This document shows, piece by piece, positions 1 to 8,697 of a stretch of 64,000 nt of DNA. Made by a program: the position numbers and the translations under genes. Position 1 is the first letter of the stretch. Every line of letters begins with the position of its first letter. Source of the stretch: Deltaproteobacteria bacterium (GTDB taxonomy: Bacteria; Desulfobacterota; Desulfarculia; JACQYL01); NCBI GenBank assembly GCA_016208165.1, contig JACQYL010000100.1:1-64000 (forward strand), read 5' to 3'. Below the pieces are notes generated by a model, which saw nothing but the letters and a program-made list of their open reading frames with translations, was not told where the DNA came from and did not search any database.

Positions 1-795
1 GCGCTGGGTTTTGCACTCCTCTTGACCGTCCTGGGAATTCTGAACTTTACCCATGCCTCCATCTACATGGTGGGCGGTTACATCTGCTATCAGCTTGCCG
101 TGGTCGTAGGCTTCAACCAGTGGGCATCCCTCCTGGTCTCGATGATCATCATGGGGCTTTTCGGGTTCTTTCTCGAGAGGGTTTTCTTCCGCCCCTTTCT
201 GAACGACATGAACCGAATTGTGGTGATCACCCTGGCGTTGATCATCATTCTGGAGGCTCTCATCAATGTGACGGTGGGTAGCTACATCCGGCGAATTCCA
301 TCGTTTGTCCCGGAAATCCTCAGGTTCGGCGGCGTATCCATCAGCGGAGACCGGTTGGCTACCTTTGCCATTGGTTCAGCACTGCTGCTTGGGGTCATCC
401 TGTTTATACGCAAGACGAAAACCGGACTTCAGATGCTGGCTATTTCTCAGGATATGGAGGGGGCGGCTCTCCAGGGGATCAAGATTCACCGCATTTTCGG
501 AGTGACCACAGCCATTGGCTGCGCCCTGGCCGCTGTGGCAGGAAGCCTCATGGGCGCCATCCTCAGCCTAAGTCCCTTTATGGGGGACCAGATGCTGATA
601 AAAGCCATCGAGATCGTCATCTTGGGAGGAATAGGAAGCATCGGCGGTGTCCTCGTCGGAGGACTGATTCTGGGAGCGGTTGATGCCATTCTGCCATTGT
701 TTATCAGCGGGAGTGCGACGGATTTGACAGGACTCTGTATCATCATTGTCATCTTGCTCATCAGACCTCAGGGACTGTTCGGACGTGAAGTATAA
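1..795 (+). CDS. livH: Branched-chain amino acid ABC transporter permease LivH (5' end outside window)
   Basis: The reading frame is open from the first base (ALGFALLL...), so the start codon lies upstream. The protein is an almost wholly hydrophobic LivH-type inner-membrane permease. It has the early 'GILNFTHASIYMVGGY' segment typical of the family and the conserved stretch 'EIVILGGIGSIGGVLVGG' near the C-terminus. LivH pairs with LivM to form the membrane channel for a branched-chain amino acid or other small carboxylate brought by a periplasmic binding protein. The livK-like binding protein is not in the window and is presumably upstream. livM follows after 2 nt, so the genes form one operon. 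The true substrate is not predictable, because the following genes are catabolic rather than amino-acid biosynthetic. Confidence 0.9.
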   Translation, partial: ALGFALLLTVLGILNFTHASIYMVGGYICYQLAVVVGFNQWASLLVSMIIMGLFGFFLERVFFRPFLNDMNRIVVITLALIIILEALINVTVGSYIRRIPSFVPEILRFGGVSISGDRLATFAIGSALLLGVILFIRKTKTGLQMLAISQDMEGAALQGIKIHRIFGVTTAIGCALAAVAGSLMGAILSLSPFMGDQMLIKAIEIVILGGIGSIGGVLVGGLILGAVDAILPLFISGSATDLTGLCIIIVILLIRPQGLFGREV

Positions 796-797
796 CG

Positions 798-1820
798 ATG
801 GTTAGCCGAGAACGCGTTAAAAGGCGAGAAGGGCATTGGATGAAAACCGCCGGCTTTGCGGGATTCCTCATTCTCCTGTTCCTGGCGCCCTTACTGGTGG
901 AGTCGTTCTATTACCTGCACACCTTTATCATCACGTTAATTTACACGATTGCCGCATGCAGCTTGCGCACCATACTGATTTCCGGGCAGATCTCCATCGC
1001 CCACGCCGCTTTCATGGGGCTCGGGGCCTACGTTTCGAGTGTATTTGCCAAGGAATTCGGCTGGACGCCCTGGCTCTCCATGCCCTTGGGGGGTATCTCG
1101 GCGATGGTTGTAGGGGTTTTGGTCGGCTACCCCCTGAGCAGGGTGCGGGCCATCTATTTCTCTATGGTGAGTCTTTTCGTGGGCTTGGCCATCGTCGCTC
1201 TTATGGGGGTGTTCCAGAAATATACGGGTGGGGACATCGGTCTCATCGGCATTCCTCCCCTGCCTTCCATTCCCATTCCCGGCCTGGCCGTCATCAATTT
1301 TCTCGGTTCCAAAGTTCCCTACTACTATTTCTTCCTCCTATTGACGATCTTCAGCCTCCTGGTTCTCCACAGCCTGGAAAACTCCAGAATTGGAATGAGT
1401 TGGAAGGCCATTTCGCAATCCTATCTGGTGGCCTCGAGTGTGGGCATCAATGAGGCCGGACTCCGAGTCCTCGCCCTTGCGGTGGGGTGTTTTTTCGCAG
1501 GTATCGCCGGCGCCGGATATGCCCACTATAATATGGTGCTCACCAGGAGCAGCTTCGGTTTCCTCGCCAGCGTCAATCTTCTGATCTATGTCCTTGTGGG
1601 CGGATCGGGGAGCTTTGCCGGGCCCATCATCGGAACATGGGTCCTGGTGATCGTCCCCGAGATCTTCCGCTGGCTGAAGGCCTTTGCCCCGTTTATTTTT
1701 GGAGGGATCATGCTCCTTGTGGCTTTCTTCGTGCCTCAGGGAATCGCCGGCTTGCTCGATGTGTTAAAGACGAAGTTTGTGCAACTTAGAGATAGAAAGA
1801 GGCCCGTAGATGTTTCTTGA
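798..1820 (+). CDS. livM: Branched-chain amino acid ABC transporter permease LivM
   Basis: This 340-residue polytopic membrane protein has the usual LivM length. A short charged N-terminus is followed by many membrane segments, and the family signature region 'GQISIAHAAFMGLGAYVSS' lies near residues 56-74. The later loop 'GIAGAGYAHYNMVLTRSSFGF' and the segment 'YVLVGGSGSFAGPIIG' are also typical. It is the second permease of the Liv-type importer. It starts 2 nt after livH and its last codons overlap the ATG of livG by 11 nt, which implies translational coupling. No oddities were seen. Confidence 0.92.
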   Translation: MVSRERVKRREGHWMKTAGFAGFLILLFLAPLLVESFYYLHTFIITLIYTIAACSLRTILISGQISIAHAAFMGLGAYVSSVFAKEFGWTPWLSMPLGGISAMVVGVLVGYPLSRVRAIYFSMVSLFVGLAIVALMGVFQKYTGGDIGLIGIPPLPSIPIPGLAVINFLGSKVPYYYFFLLLTIFSLLVLHSLENSRIGMSWKAISQSYLVASSVGINEAGLRVLALAVGCFFAGIAGAGYAHYNMVLTRSSFGFLASVNLLIYVLVGGSGSFAGPIIGTWVLVIVPEIFRWLKAFAPFIFGGIMLLVAFFVPQGIAGLLDVLKTKFVQLRDRKRPVDVS

Positions 1821-2571
1821 GACGGAAGGATTGACCAAAAACTTTGGAGGCCTCACTGCGGTACTCGATCTTACAATGTCTATCCGGGAAGGGGAAATCG
1901 TAGGCTTGATCGGCCCCAACGGTGCGGGCAAGACAACGGTCTTTAACCTGATCACCGGTTTTCTTACTCCTTCGGCTGGAAGAATCCTATTCAGGGGCAA
2001 GGATATTTCCGGTAAGAAACCCCACTTGGTCGCAAAGATGGGCATCGGTCGCACTTTCCAACTCGCCTACCTTTTTCCCGGTTTTACCGTTTTCGAGAAT
2101 ATTGTGACGTCCTTTAATCTCCACCCGAAATCCGGTTTTTGGGAGGCCTTATTCAAGACCCCTTCCTACCGCCGGAAGGAACGATATATCCTGGAGCAGG
2201 CAGAGGAGATTCTGCACCTCGTCGGGCTTGAAAAGGTTAAGGATGTGCTCGGCCGGAATTTGCCTCACGGGTATCAGAAACTGCTGACCATGGCCAGGGC
2301 GCTGGCCATTAAGCCAAAACTTCTGCTCCTCGACGAGCCCATCGCCGGAATGAACCTCGAAGAGGTCAATTACGCCATGTCCGTCATCAAAAAGATCAGG
2401 TCTCAAGGAGTCACGATCCTGCTCGTTGAGCATAACATGAGAGTCATGACCCTGTGCGACAGGGTCGTCGTCATCAATTTTGGGAACAAGATCGCGGAAG
2501 GGTCGATGGAGGAAGTCAGAGAAAATCAGGAGGTGATGAAAGCCTATTTCGGGAGAGAAGATGCTGCTTAG
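1810..2571 (+). CDS. livG: Branched-chain amino acid ABC transporter ATP-binding protein LivG
   Basis: This 253-residue ABC ATPase has Walker A 'GPNGAGKTTVFN' near residues 36-47 and Walker B 'LLLDEPIAGMN' near residues 172-182. The ABC signature is written 'LPHGYQKLLTMARAL', a divergent form of the usual LSxGQ. It is one of the two cytoplasmic ATPases that drive the LivH/LivM channel. The start overlaps livM by 11 nt and the end overlaps the livF ATG (position 2561) by 11 nt, so the four genes are co-translated. The unusual signature (PHGYQ) may simply be a lineage variant. Confidence 0.92.
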   Translation: MFLETEGLTKNFGGLTAVLDLTMSIREGEIVGLIGPNGAGKTTVFNLITGFLTPSAGRILFRGKDISGKKPHLVAKMGIGRTFQLAYLFPGFTVFENIVTSFNLHPKSGFWEALFKTPSYRRKERYILEQAEEILHLVGLEKVKDVLGRNLPHGYQKLLTMARALAIKPKLLLLDEPIAGMNLEEVNYAMSVIKKIRSQGVTILLVEHNMRVMTLCDRVVVINFGNKIAEGSMEEVRENQEVMKAYFGREDAA

Positions 2572-3311
2572 GGTGAAAGGTCTGAGCGTGTACTACGGGA
2601 AGGCCATGGCCTTGGTAGACGTCTCCCTCGAAGTGCCCAAGGGGTCCGTCGTTACGATCATTGGTGCAAATGGAGCAGGAAAAAGTACTGTGTTGAAGGT
2701 CTTGTCCGGACTATGGCCTGCGACCTCAGGGGAGGTATACTTTGACGACAAAGACCTTCTGGGAATGGGAACTACCGAAATTGTGAGCCGCGGTCTCGTT
2801 CATATTCCGGAAGGGAGAAGGCTTTTCCCGTACCTCAATGTGTTCGAAAACCTTAAGCTCGGCGCCAGCCTGCGCAAAGACGAGGAGGGCATCAAGCAAG
2901 ACCTGGAGGGCGTTTTTGCGCACTTTCCCATATTGGGGGAACGACGAAAGCAAAAGGCCGGAAGCCTGAGCGGGGGAGAGCAGATGATGTTGGCCATCGC
3001 CCGAGGGCTCATGGCGAAACCCAGGCTGCTTCTGATGGATGAACCCACTCTTGGGCTCGCCCCCTTGTTGGTGCTCGAGATGGTTTCCGTGATTCGAAAT
3101 ATCAATCGCGGAGGAGTGAGTGTGCTACTGGTGGAACAAAATGTCTTCCTGGCGCTTCAAGTGGCCCACAAAGGGTATGTGCTCGAAGTCGGGAAAGTCA
3201 TCCTGGAGGGGCAAAGGCTATGTGCTCGAAGTCGGGAAAGTCATCCTGGAGGGGGATATCGAACAGTTGAAGAACAGCGAGGTGGTCAAGCGGGCCTATT
3301 TGGGCGAATAA
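2561..3311 (+). CDS. livF: ABC transporter ATP-binding protein LivF, frameshifted near the C-terminus by a 43-bp tandem duplication
   Basis: This is the second ATPase of the importer. Walker A 'GANGAGKSTVLK', signature 'LSGGEQMMLAIARGLM' and Walker B 'LLMDEPTLGLA' are intact. After 'AHKGYVLEVGKVILEG' the frame is shifted, because a 43-nt unit is present twice (3169-3211 and 3212-3254). The normal C-terminus (DIEQLKNSEVVKRAYLGE, stop at 3311) is therefore in another frame. With one copy removed the gene would encode 235 residues, the usual LivF length. As written, the frame runs on without a stop into the downstream dehydrogenase gene, giving a 628-codon fusion ending at 4447. The ATPase core lies upstream of the lesion, so some function could remain. 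A sequencing or assembly error is the main alternative. Confidence 0.85.
3169..3254 (+). repeat. 43-bp tandem duplication inside livF
   Basis: Two directly adjacent 43-nt copies, 3169-3211 and 3212-3254, differ at a single base (g at 3175, c at 3218). Each begins 'caaagg' and ends 'cctggagggg'. Because 43 is not a multiple of three, the second copy shifts the livF frame. The single mismatch argues slightly against a pure assembly duplication. Confidence 0.95.
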
Positions 3312-3340
3312 ATCGCTCTTCATTTAGGAGGATCATGCAT

Positions 3341-4447
3341 ATGGTCAGGATTATGATTGCCCCGAATCGTTATGTACAAGGTCCCGGGGTCACGGCGGAT
3401 GTGGCGACCTATGTCTCCCAACTGGGATCCAGGTTCTTCTTCATCGGCGGGCCCACAGCCTTGTCCATTGTCACTGATCGGATCACTGAGAACTTCAGGA
3501 AAAACTCCTTGGATTGCCGTTTTGAGCTATTCTCAGGCGAATGCACCCGGTCGAGCGCTGCGGAGCTCTCAGAAAAGGCAAGGAGTTTCGGCGCGGAAGC
3601 GATCATTGGAGTGGGCGGCGGCAGGGCCATCGATACTGCCAAAGCCGTTTCCCATGCTCTCGATTCTCGCCTTGTTATCATTCCCACCGTCGCCTCAAAT
3701 GACGCACCCTGCAGTGCGTTGTCGGTTCAATACACGGACCATCATACACTTGACCGTTTTCTGATCCTCCGGCGAAACCCGGATGTGGTTCTGGTGGACT
3801 CAAAAATCATTGCGAATGCGCCGACCCGATATTTCGTGGCAGGCATGGGCGACGCGCTTGCCACCTGGTTCGAGGCCTACACCTGTACCAAGTCGAGTGC
3901 TAAGAATCTTCCCGGCGGCGTATCGACGTCTGCTGCGTTGACCCTCGCAAAGCTGTGCTATGAGAACCTCATGGAATACGGTGTATCCGCCAAATTGGCC
4001 GTTGATCGGAACACAGTGACGCCGGCGGTTGAAATGGTGATAGAAACAAATATCTTTCTGAGCGGATTGGGTTTCGAGAGTTCCGGCCTGGCTGCAGCCC
4101 ATGGAATCCACGAAGGGTTGGGGGCCCTGGAAGGGACCCGGAAGGCTTTGCATGGAGAATTGGTCGCTTTCGGAACCATTTCTCAGCTTGTCATGGAAAA
4201 CTATCCGAAAGAAGAAATAGCCAAGGTGATTGGTTTCTGCAATGCCGTGGGACTCCCGGTGACGTTGAGGCAGCTTGGCGTAACGGATACCTCTGCCGGG
4301 AACCTCGTGAAGGCGGCTGAAGTCGCCTGTATGGAGGGCCTCACCACCCACAATTCCTATTTCGAGATCGATCCTGAATTGATTCTGGGGGCCCTTATAG
4401 GCGCCAATGCTTTGGGCGAAGCGGCCCGAAAAGACCTTGGCGGCTGA
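3341..4447 (+). CDS. Glycerol dehydrogenase family (GldA-like) NAD-dependent alcohol dehydrogenase
   Basis: A group III metal-dependent alcohol dehydrogenase of the GldA type, which oxidises glycerol or a related polyol/1,2-diol to the keto form with NAD+. The start 'MVRIMIAPNRYVQGPG' matches the family, and the 368-residue length equals typical GldA. The nucleotide-binding motif 'GVGGGRAIDTAKAV' lies near residues 89-102. Metal ligands are expected at the Asp of 'GMGDALATWFEA' and the His residues of 'AAHGIHEGL' and 'KALHGELVA'. A strong AGGAGG at 3326-3331 supports ATG 3341 (9-nt spacing) over ATG 3335. Because of the upstream livF frameshift, the frame is also open back to 2561, but the ribosome binding site shows this is a separate gene. 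The real substrate may differ from glycerol, given its place in a catabolic cluster. Confidence 0.85.
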   Translation: MVRIMIAPNRYVQGPGVTADVATYVSQLGSRFFFIGGPTALSIVTDRITENFRKNSLDCRFELFSGECTRSSAAELSEKARSFGAEAIIGVGGGRAIDTAKAVSHALDSRLVIIPTVASNDAPCSALSVQYTDHHTLDRFLILRRNPDVVLVDSKIIANAPTRYFVAGMGDALATWFEAYTCTKSSAKNLPGGVSTSAALTLAKLCYENLMEYGVSAKLAVDRNTVTPAVEMVIETNIFLSGLGFESSGLAAAHGIHEGLGALEGTRKALHGELVAFGTISQLVMENYPKEEIAKVIGFCNAVGLPVTLRQLGVTDTSAGNLVKAAEVACMEGLTTHNSYFEIDPELILGALIGANALGEAARKDLGG

Positions 4448-4520
4448 GATCGGCGATCGGAAGTATTGGGAGGGAGCCGTGCCGGACATTCCGAGGCGGG
4501 TTAGATGTCGATGGCAGGCT

Positions 4521-4676
4521 TAACAGCCCGTTGAAAAAGCCGGGTTGTCACAGGCCGTTGAAAAACGATGAGATGCAAGGCGCGCAAATTCCGAGGAATG
4601 AGGCGTACATAGAGTACGTCGCAGTGACGAGGGATGAGGCTCAACGCCGCAGATCGCGTTTTTCAACAGCCTGTTA
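4521..4676 (+). repeat. 156-bp dispersed repeat with terminal inverted repeats (copy 1)
   Basis: Bounded by TAACAGCCCGTTGAAAAA on the left and TTTTTCAACAGCCTGTTA on the right, which are inverted repeats of each other at 16 of 18 positions. A second 156-bp copy in the opposite orientation lies at 36347-36502 and differs at only about ten positions. The element has no coding capacity of its own. It resembles a MITE or REP-type element and fills most of the gap between the dehydrogenase and the molybdoenzyme gene. Confidence 0.85.
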
Positions 4677-4698
4677 AGGCGAACGGAAATGGGAGCGA

Positions 4699-7149
4699 AT
4701 GGCCATGCTTGGTGAGGAAAAGCGAAAGATATCCGAATTGATGGATAACTTGAGGTCGGACAAATATCCTCTTGAAGAATTCACCCATATCGGGAAAAGA
4801 GGTGTACGTCGACTTGACGGGTATGAGAAAGCCGGCGGAAAAGCAGTCTATACCATGGATATCCAGCAGCCGGGCATGCTCTATCTGAGATTTCTTCAGT
4901 CCCCCTATCCCCACGCGGAAATCAAGCGTATGGACACAAGCCGCACAGAGGCTCTCCCCGGGGTTAGAGCCGTGCTGCGGTACGATGATCCGGAGTTACC
5001 CTCTGAAGCCGATCTGGGCGGCCACGCCCCTTCATCCCTTCCGGTTCTGCCCAAAGTGGCCCATTTCGAGGGGGAAGAAGTGGGCGCTGCAGTACTTGCC
5101 GATAGTGAGGCCATCGCTGAAGAGGCCATACGGATGATAAAGGTCGAATGGGAGATACGTCCCTTTGTCCTCGACCCGGAGGAAGCTTTGAGGCCTGACG
5201 CCCCCCTTGCGAACCCGGAATCGTTTCCTGATGGAAATTACTACAACCAGGGCATGCTGGATGTGGAAGAACTCGGGGACCTGGAAAAGGGTTTTGCCGA
5301 AGCGGACAGAATCATTGAATTCAAGTCTATACGACGCCTTCACACCTGGATCGGGCCGGAACGCCCTTGCGGCGTTTTCAGATGGAATGGAGAGTATCCG
5401 GAGGTCTGGGTCAAGCAGCAGCGTCCTCAAATAAGTAAACGCGTGGTGTCGAGTTGGTTCGGCGGCATACCCATGAACAGGATACAGATGCACTGTCCGT
5501 ATCAGGGGGCGAGCTTCGGCGGTTGGAGTCAGGCGCCATGGAACATGGGGGGGCATTATTGTGCCGCCGTGCTGGCTAAGAGGACGGGAAGGCCTGTGAA
5601 GTGGGTTTTTAGCAGAAGAGAGGATTTCTATGGAGGGGAAATGGATGAAGGCGTTTACTTCTTCAAAGTGGGCGCGAAAAAGGATGGTACGATAACGGCC
5701 GTCAAGGTGCGCGCCGTTCTTTCGAACCTCCTGTTTCCCGTTTTTGGCGTTGCCAAGCACTTCATCGAAAATACCCGCATACCCAATGTGTATGGGAAGG
5801 TGATTGCCGTACAGATAAACAAGGGGCCAAACGTGCCAACCAGGTGTGAACAGAATCCCAACTGTCACAGCCTTACGCTGGTTTTCGACCACATTGCCGA
5901 TGCTTTGGGTTTGGATCCCATCGAGGTGGCGCTTAAGAACGACGGGGCTGATGGCCATGATACGGAGTGGTTGAACGATCGCAAGGCGGAAAGAGGTTTC
6001 GAGGTCAGAGACAGCCTTAGGGAGTGTGTTGAGAAAGGGAAGGCCGCGATAGACTGGGATAATAAATGGCGCCCGCCTGGAACGAGGAGACTCGAGAACG
6101 GACGAATGCATGGTCTTGGATTCACATGGACGCATGAGTGGGAAGATTCAGCAGGCTCTAGCGAAATGGCCATCCGTATCGAACGCAGCGATGGTACGGC
6201 GAGGATTTTGGGGATGCGTTGTGACAACGGTGTTAATGCAGAGACCTCTTACTGCCAGATCGCCGCGGACGAGCTGGGGATGCGCATGGAGGACGTTTTT
6301 TACAGACCTCATTCAGACCCGGGGTTTTTCACGATGACGCCCGACTCTTCCACTAATATGTCTGTCAACGGATTTGCCGTCAGGAACGCCGCCAGGCTCT
6401 TGAAACAGATGATTCTGGAGGAGGCGACAAGCCCGAGCGGGGTGACGCAGCGAGGCGGTTACCCGGCGGCTTTTCCCGGGCTGAAGCCCGATGAACTGGA
6501 CATCCTGGACAGTGTTATCTGTGTGAAAGCCGACCCTTCTCAAAGGATGTCATTGGCCGATTTTGTTCAGCCGATGGGGGCCGAGGGTCCCTTGTGCCAT
6601 ACGCCGGAAATGGGGAAAGGCGCCCAAAGAAGCAATTTTTCGGCGCCTCTTTTTGCGCACGGCTGGCAGGTGCAACAGGGCGCTTACGCAAACTATCGCC
6701 CTCGATTCTGCAGACAGGCGCATTTTATGGAGGTAGAGGTGGATACGGAGACCGGGGAAATCCTGGTCACAAAAGTGGTCAACGTCAATGATGTCGGCAA
6801 AGTCATCAACTGGGAGGCATGCGAAGGACAGCAATACGGAGGCGCCTACATGGGTGTCGGGAGAGGTCTGTTCGAGGAGGTGGTTCATGATCCGGTTACG
6901 GGCGTAATGCTCAACGGCAATCTTCTGGATTATAAATTCTGTACCATGAAAGATGTCGGACCCATCGAAACCAAATTGGTTGAGACGAAAATGGGGTATG
7001 GTCCGTACGGAGTGGTCGGTATCGGAGAAGACATTGCCACTGTTGTGCCGGCACTGTTAGGACCCGCCGTTTACAACGCTCTGGGCGTGTGGATCGACGA
7101 TTTCCCTATCATACCCGCAAAAGTCCTGAAAGCGCTAAACAAGATTTGA
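4699..7149 (+). CDS. Molybdopterin-binding large subunit of a xanthine dehydrogenase/aldehyde oxidase family hydroxylase
   Basis: This 816-residue catalytic subunit belongs to the molybdenum hydroxylase family (XdhA/CoxL/aldehyde oxidoreductase type). The N-terminal a/b hammerhead domain spans about residues 30-165 (opening 'VRRLDGYEKAGGKAVYTMD') and is followed by the molybdopterin-binding domains. Visible signatures are 'QGASFGGW' (the usual QxxFGG loop) and 'GVVGIGEDIATVV' near the C-terminus, whose Glu corresponds to the catalytic base. Such enzymes hydroxylate heterocycles or oxidise aldehydes with water as oxygen donor. The 2Fe-2S and FAD subunits normally encoded alongside are absent here, so it must use distant partners or an unusual acceptor. 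ATG 4705 is an alternative start that better fits the GGGAG at 4691. modABC 10 kb downstream could supply molybdate. Confidence 0.85.
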   Translation: MAMLGEEKRKISELMDNLRSDKYPLEEFTHIGKRGVRRLDGYEKAGGKAVYTMDIQQPGMLYLRFLQSPYPHAEIKRMDTSRTEALPGVRAVLRYDDPELPSEADLGGHAPSSLPVLPKVAHFEGEEVGAAVLADSEAIAEEAIRMIKVEWEIRPFVLDPEEALRPDAPLANPESFPDGNYYNQGMLDVEELGDLEKGFAEADRIIEFKSIRRLHTWIGPERPCGVFRWNGEYPEVWVKQQRPQISKRVVSSWFGGIPMNRIQMHCPYQGASFGGWSQAPWNMGGHYCAAVLAKRTGRPVKWVFSRREDFYGGEMDEGVYFFKVGAKKDGTITAVKVRAVLSNLLFPVFGVAKHFIENTRIPNVYGKVIAVQINKGPNVPTRCEQNPNCHSLTLVFDHIADALGLDPIEVALKNDGADGHDTEWLNDRKAERGFEVRDSLRECVEKGKAAIDWDNKWRPPGTRRLENGRMHGLGFTWTHEWEDSAGSSEMAIRIERSDGTARILGMRCDNGVNAETSYCQIAADELGMRMEDVFYRPHSDPGFFTMTPDSSTNMSVNGFAVRNAARLLKQMILEEATSPSGVTQRGGYPAAFPGLKPDELDILDSVICVKADPSQRMSLADFVQPMGAEGPLCHTPEMGKGAQRSNFSAPLFAHGWQVQQGAYANYRPRFCRQAHFMEVEVDTETGEILVTKVVNVNDVGKVINWEACEGQQYGGAYMGVGRGLFEEVVHDPVTGVMLNGNLLDYKFCTMKDVGPIETKLVETKMGYGPYGVVGIGEDIATVVPALLGPAVYNALGVWIDDFPIIPAKVLKALNKI

Positions 7150-7228
7150 CAGAAACGGCGCAAAGGATTCGAGGTAAACAGGAAATAGGACGAACTTGAA
7201 AACCCCTTTTTCAAATGGAGGGTACATT

Positions 7229-7696
7229 ATGGATGAGAAAAGAAAACAGATGGTTCTGCCGCCTCCCGCCCAAGTCGGTGTTGTGGTTAGAGATCTGAAC
7301 GAGGCGATCGATTATTACTCCCGGGTCTTCGGGCTCGGTCCCTTCCAGAAAGTAGAATTCGCCCCTGCCCGGCACTGGGTCAAGGGCGAACCCACCCCAA
7401 TTCGGTTGAATATTGGCATGTGTGAATGGGGATCACTCATCCTTGAACTTATTCAGCCCATCGAAGGGGACGCCCCTCACAAGTGGTTCTTGGATGAAAG
7501 CGGAGAGGGCTTGCAGCACTTAGGCTTTATTGTAGACAACTATGATGAATGGCTGAACTACCTAAAGGAAAACGGAATCGGCGTCTTGATGAACGCTGAA
7601 ACCGACGTTGAAGGCATGGGGCACGTCCGTGCGGCGTACATGCAATCAGATGAGGTTGGTGGGGTCCTGTTCGAGTTAATTGAGATCACACCCTAG
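7229..7696 (+). CDS. VOC superfamily (glyoxalase / methylmalonyl-CoA epimerase-like) protein
   Basis: A 155-residue vicinal-oxygen-chelate protein with two beta-alpha-beta-beta-beta modules. The opening strand 'AQVGVVVRDLNEAIDYYSRVFGLGPF' is typical except that the first metal ligand, usually His, is Gln. Other probable ligands are the Glu of 'LILELIQP', the His of 'LQHLGFIVDN' and the Glu of 'VLFELIEI'. Members isomerise, epimerise or cleave small carbonyl or CoA substrates. Start 7229 is chosen because GGAGGG at 7217-7222 lies just upstream; an earlier TTG at 7196 has no such site. It sits 30 nt before the E1 alpha gene and is probably co-transcribed. The substrate is unknown. Confidence 0.8.
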   Translation: MDEKRKQMVLPPPAQVGVVVRDLNEAIDYYSRVFGLGPFQKVEFAPARHWVKGEPTPIRLNIGMCEWGSLILELIQPIEGDAPHKWFLDESGEGLQHLGFIVDNYDEWLNYLKENGIGVLMNAETDVEGMGHVRAAYMQSDEVGGVLFELIEITP

Positions 7697-7725
7697 GGCT
7701 TGGTTTAGAAAGGAAGGATATCATT

Positions 7726-8697
7726 ATGTCTTTGGGAAACGAAAAGCTTTTGGGATTGTATCGTAAGATGCTGTTGGTCCGCGCCATGGAAGAAAAGCAC
7801 GGGAGCCTGTTGCAGGAGGGCAAAATCCAATTGATGTCTCATTTCGGAACCGGGCAGGAGGCAGTGGCTGTTGGGGTGACAGGACCACTGAAACAAGATG
7901 ACATCCTGTTTGGGACGCATCGAGGTGTGGGTGAATACATTGGAAAAGGAATGAGCGCAAAGGATATCTGGCTGGAATACTTGGGAAAGAGGACAGGAAC
8001 TTGTAAGGGGAAAGGGACTTTGCACCTTTGTGACCGAAAAGTGAACATCCCGGGTCTGGTCTCCAGTCTTGGATCAGATTTCTCCCACGCTGTAGGAGCG
8101 GCGCTTGCGGCCAAAATGAAGAAATGGGACCAGGTGACCCTCTACTTCGTCGGTGAGGGGACCTGCAACCAGGGCGAAGCGGGCCCATCCATGTGTATGG
8201 CCTCCCTATGGAAACTTCCGGTGGTGTTTGCCGTGTGCACAAACCAGTTTTGCGAATTATCCTATATGTGCGATCATTATCCTACCGACGACGTGGCCCC
8301 AAGGGCTGCAGGTTATGACATCCCTTTCGAGATTGTCGACGGCCAGGATATCGAGGCGACGTACGAGGCAACGGAAAAGGCCATAGCACATGCCCGCACC
8401 GGCAACGGCCCTTATCTTTTGGAATATAAGACCTTTCGCATGGCGCTCCACTTTTCGGGAGACCCCGGAGGTTATGTAAAACCAGAGGATCTGGAAAAAT
8501 GGGGAAAGAGGGATCCGATTGACCTGTGCAAGGCCAAACTGCTGGAAAGGAAAGCCCTTACGCCCGATGCCGACGAAAAGCTCAGACAGAAGGTGCAGGC
8601 GGAAGTGGACGGAGCTGTTGACGCGGCGTTCGCAGCACCGGATCCGACAGTGGATGATCTGTTCGAAGACGTATATGCTCAGAAGGGGGTGATATAA
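7726..8697 (+). CDS. Thiamine diphosphate-dependent dehydrogenase E1 component, alpha subunit (acetoin/2-oxoacid dehydrogenase type)
   Basis: This 323-residue E1 alpha subunit is closest in pattern to AcoA/PdhA. It has 'MLLVRAMEEKHGSLLQEGKI', 'HFGTGQEAVAVG' and 'THRGVGEYIGKG', and the thiamine diphosphate motif 'GEGTCNQGEAGPSMCMASLWKLPVVFAVCTNQ' is split over residues about 144-175 (GxG...N). With the beta subunit it decarboxylates or cleaves the substrate and passes the acyl group to lipoyl-E2. The stop codon overlaps the ATG of the beta subunit (TAATG), so they are translationally coupled. Whether the substrate is acetoin, pyruvate or another ketone/ketoacid cannot be read from the sequence; the compact length and gene set favour the acetoin dehydrogenase branch. 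Confidence 0.88.
   Translation: MSLGNEKLLGLYRKMLLVRAMEEKHGSLLQEGKIQLMSHFGTGQEAVAVGVTGPLKQDDILFGTHRGVGEYIGKGMSAKDIWLEYLGKRTGTCKGKGTLHLCDRKVNIPGLVSSLGSDFSHAVGAALAAKMKKWDQVTLYFVGEGTCNQGEAGPSMCMASLWKLPVVFAVCTNQFCELSYMCDHYPTDDVAPRAAGYDIPFEIVDGQDIEATYEATEKAIAHARTGNGPYLLEYKTFRMALHFSGDPGGYVKPEDLEKWGKRDPIDLCKAKLLERKALTPDADEKLRQKVQAEVDGAVDAAFAAPDPTVDDLFEDVYAQKGVI

Noticed and set aside
2561-4447. A natural 628-residue LivF-dehydrogenase fusion protein
   Set aside because: The join is created by a 43-nt duplication that shifts frame out of the normal LivF end, and the dehydrogenase has its own AGGAGG and start codon.
5032-6135. A 367-codon open frame on the minus strand
   Set aside because: It lies wholly opposite the molybdenum hydroxylase gene, shows no family motifs, and is a by-product of GC-rich codon use.
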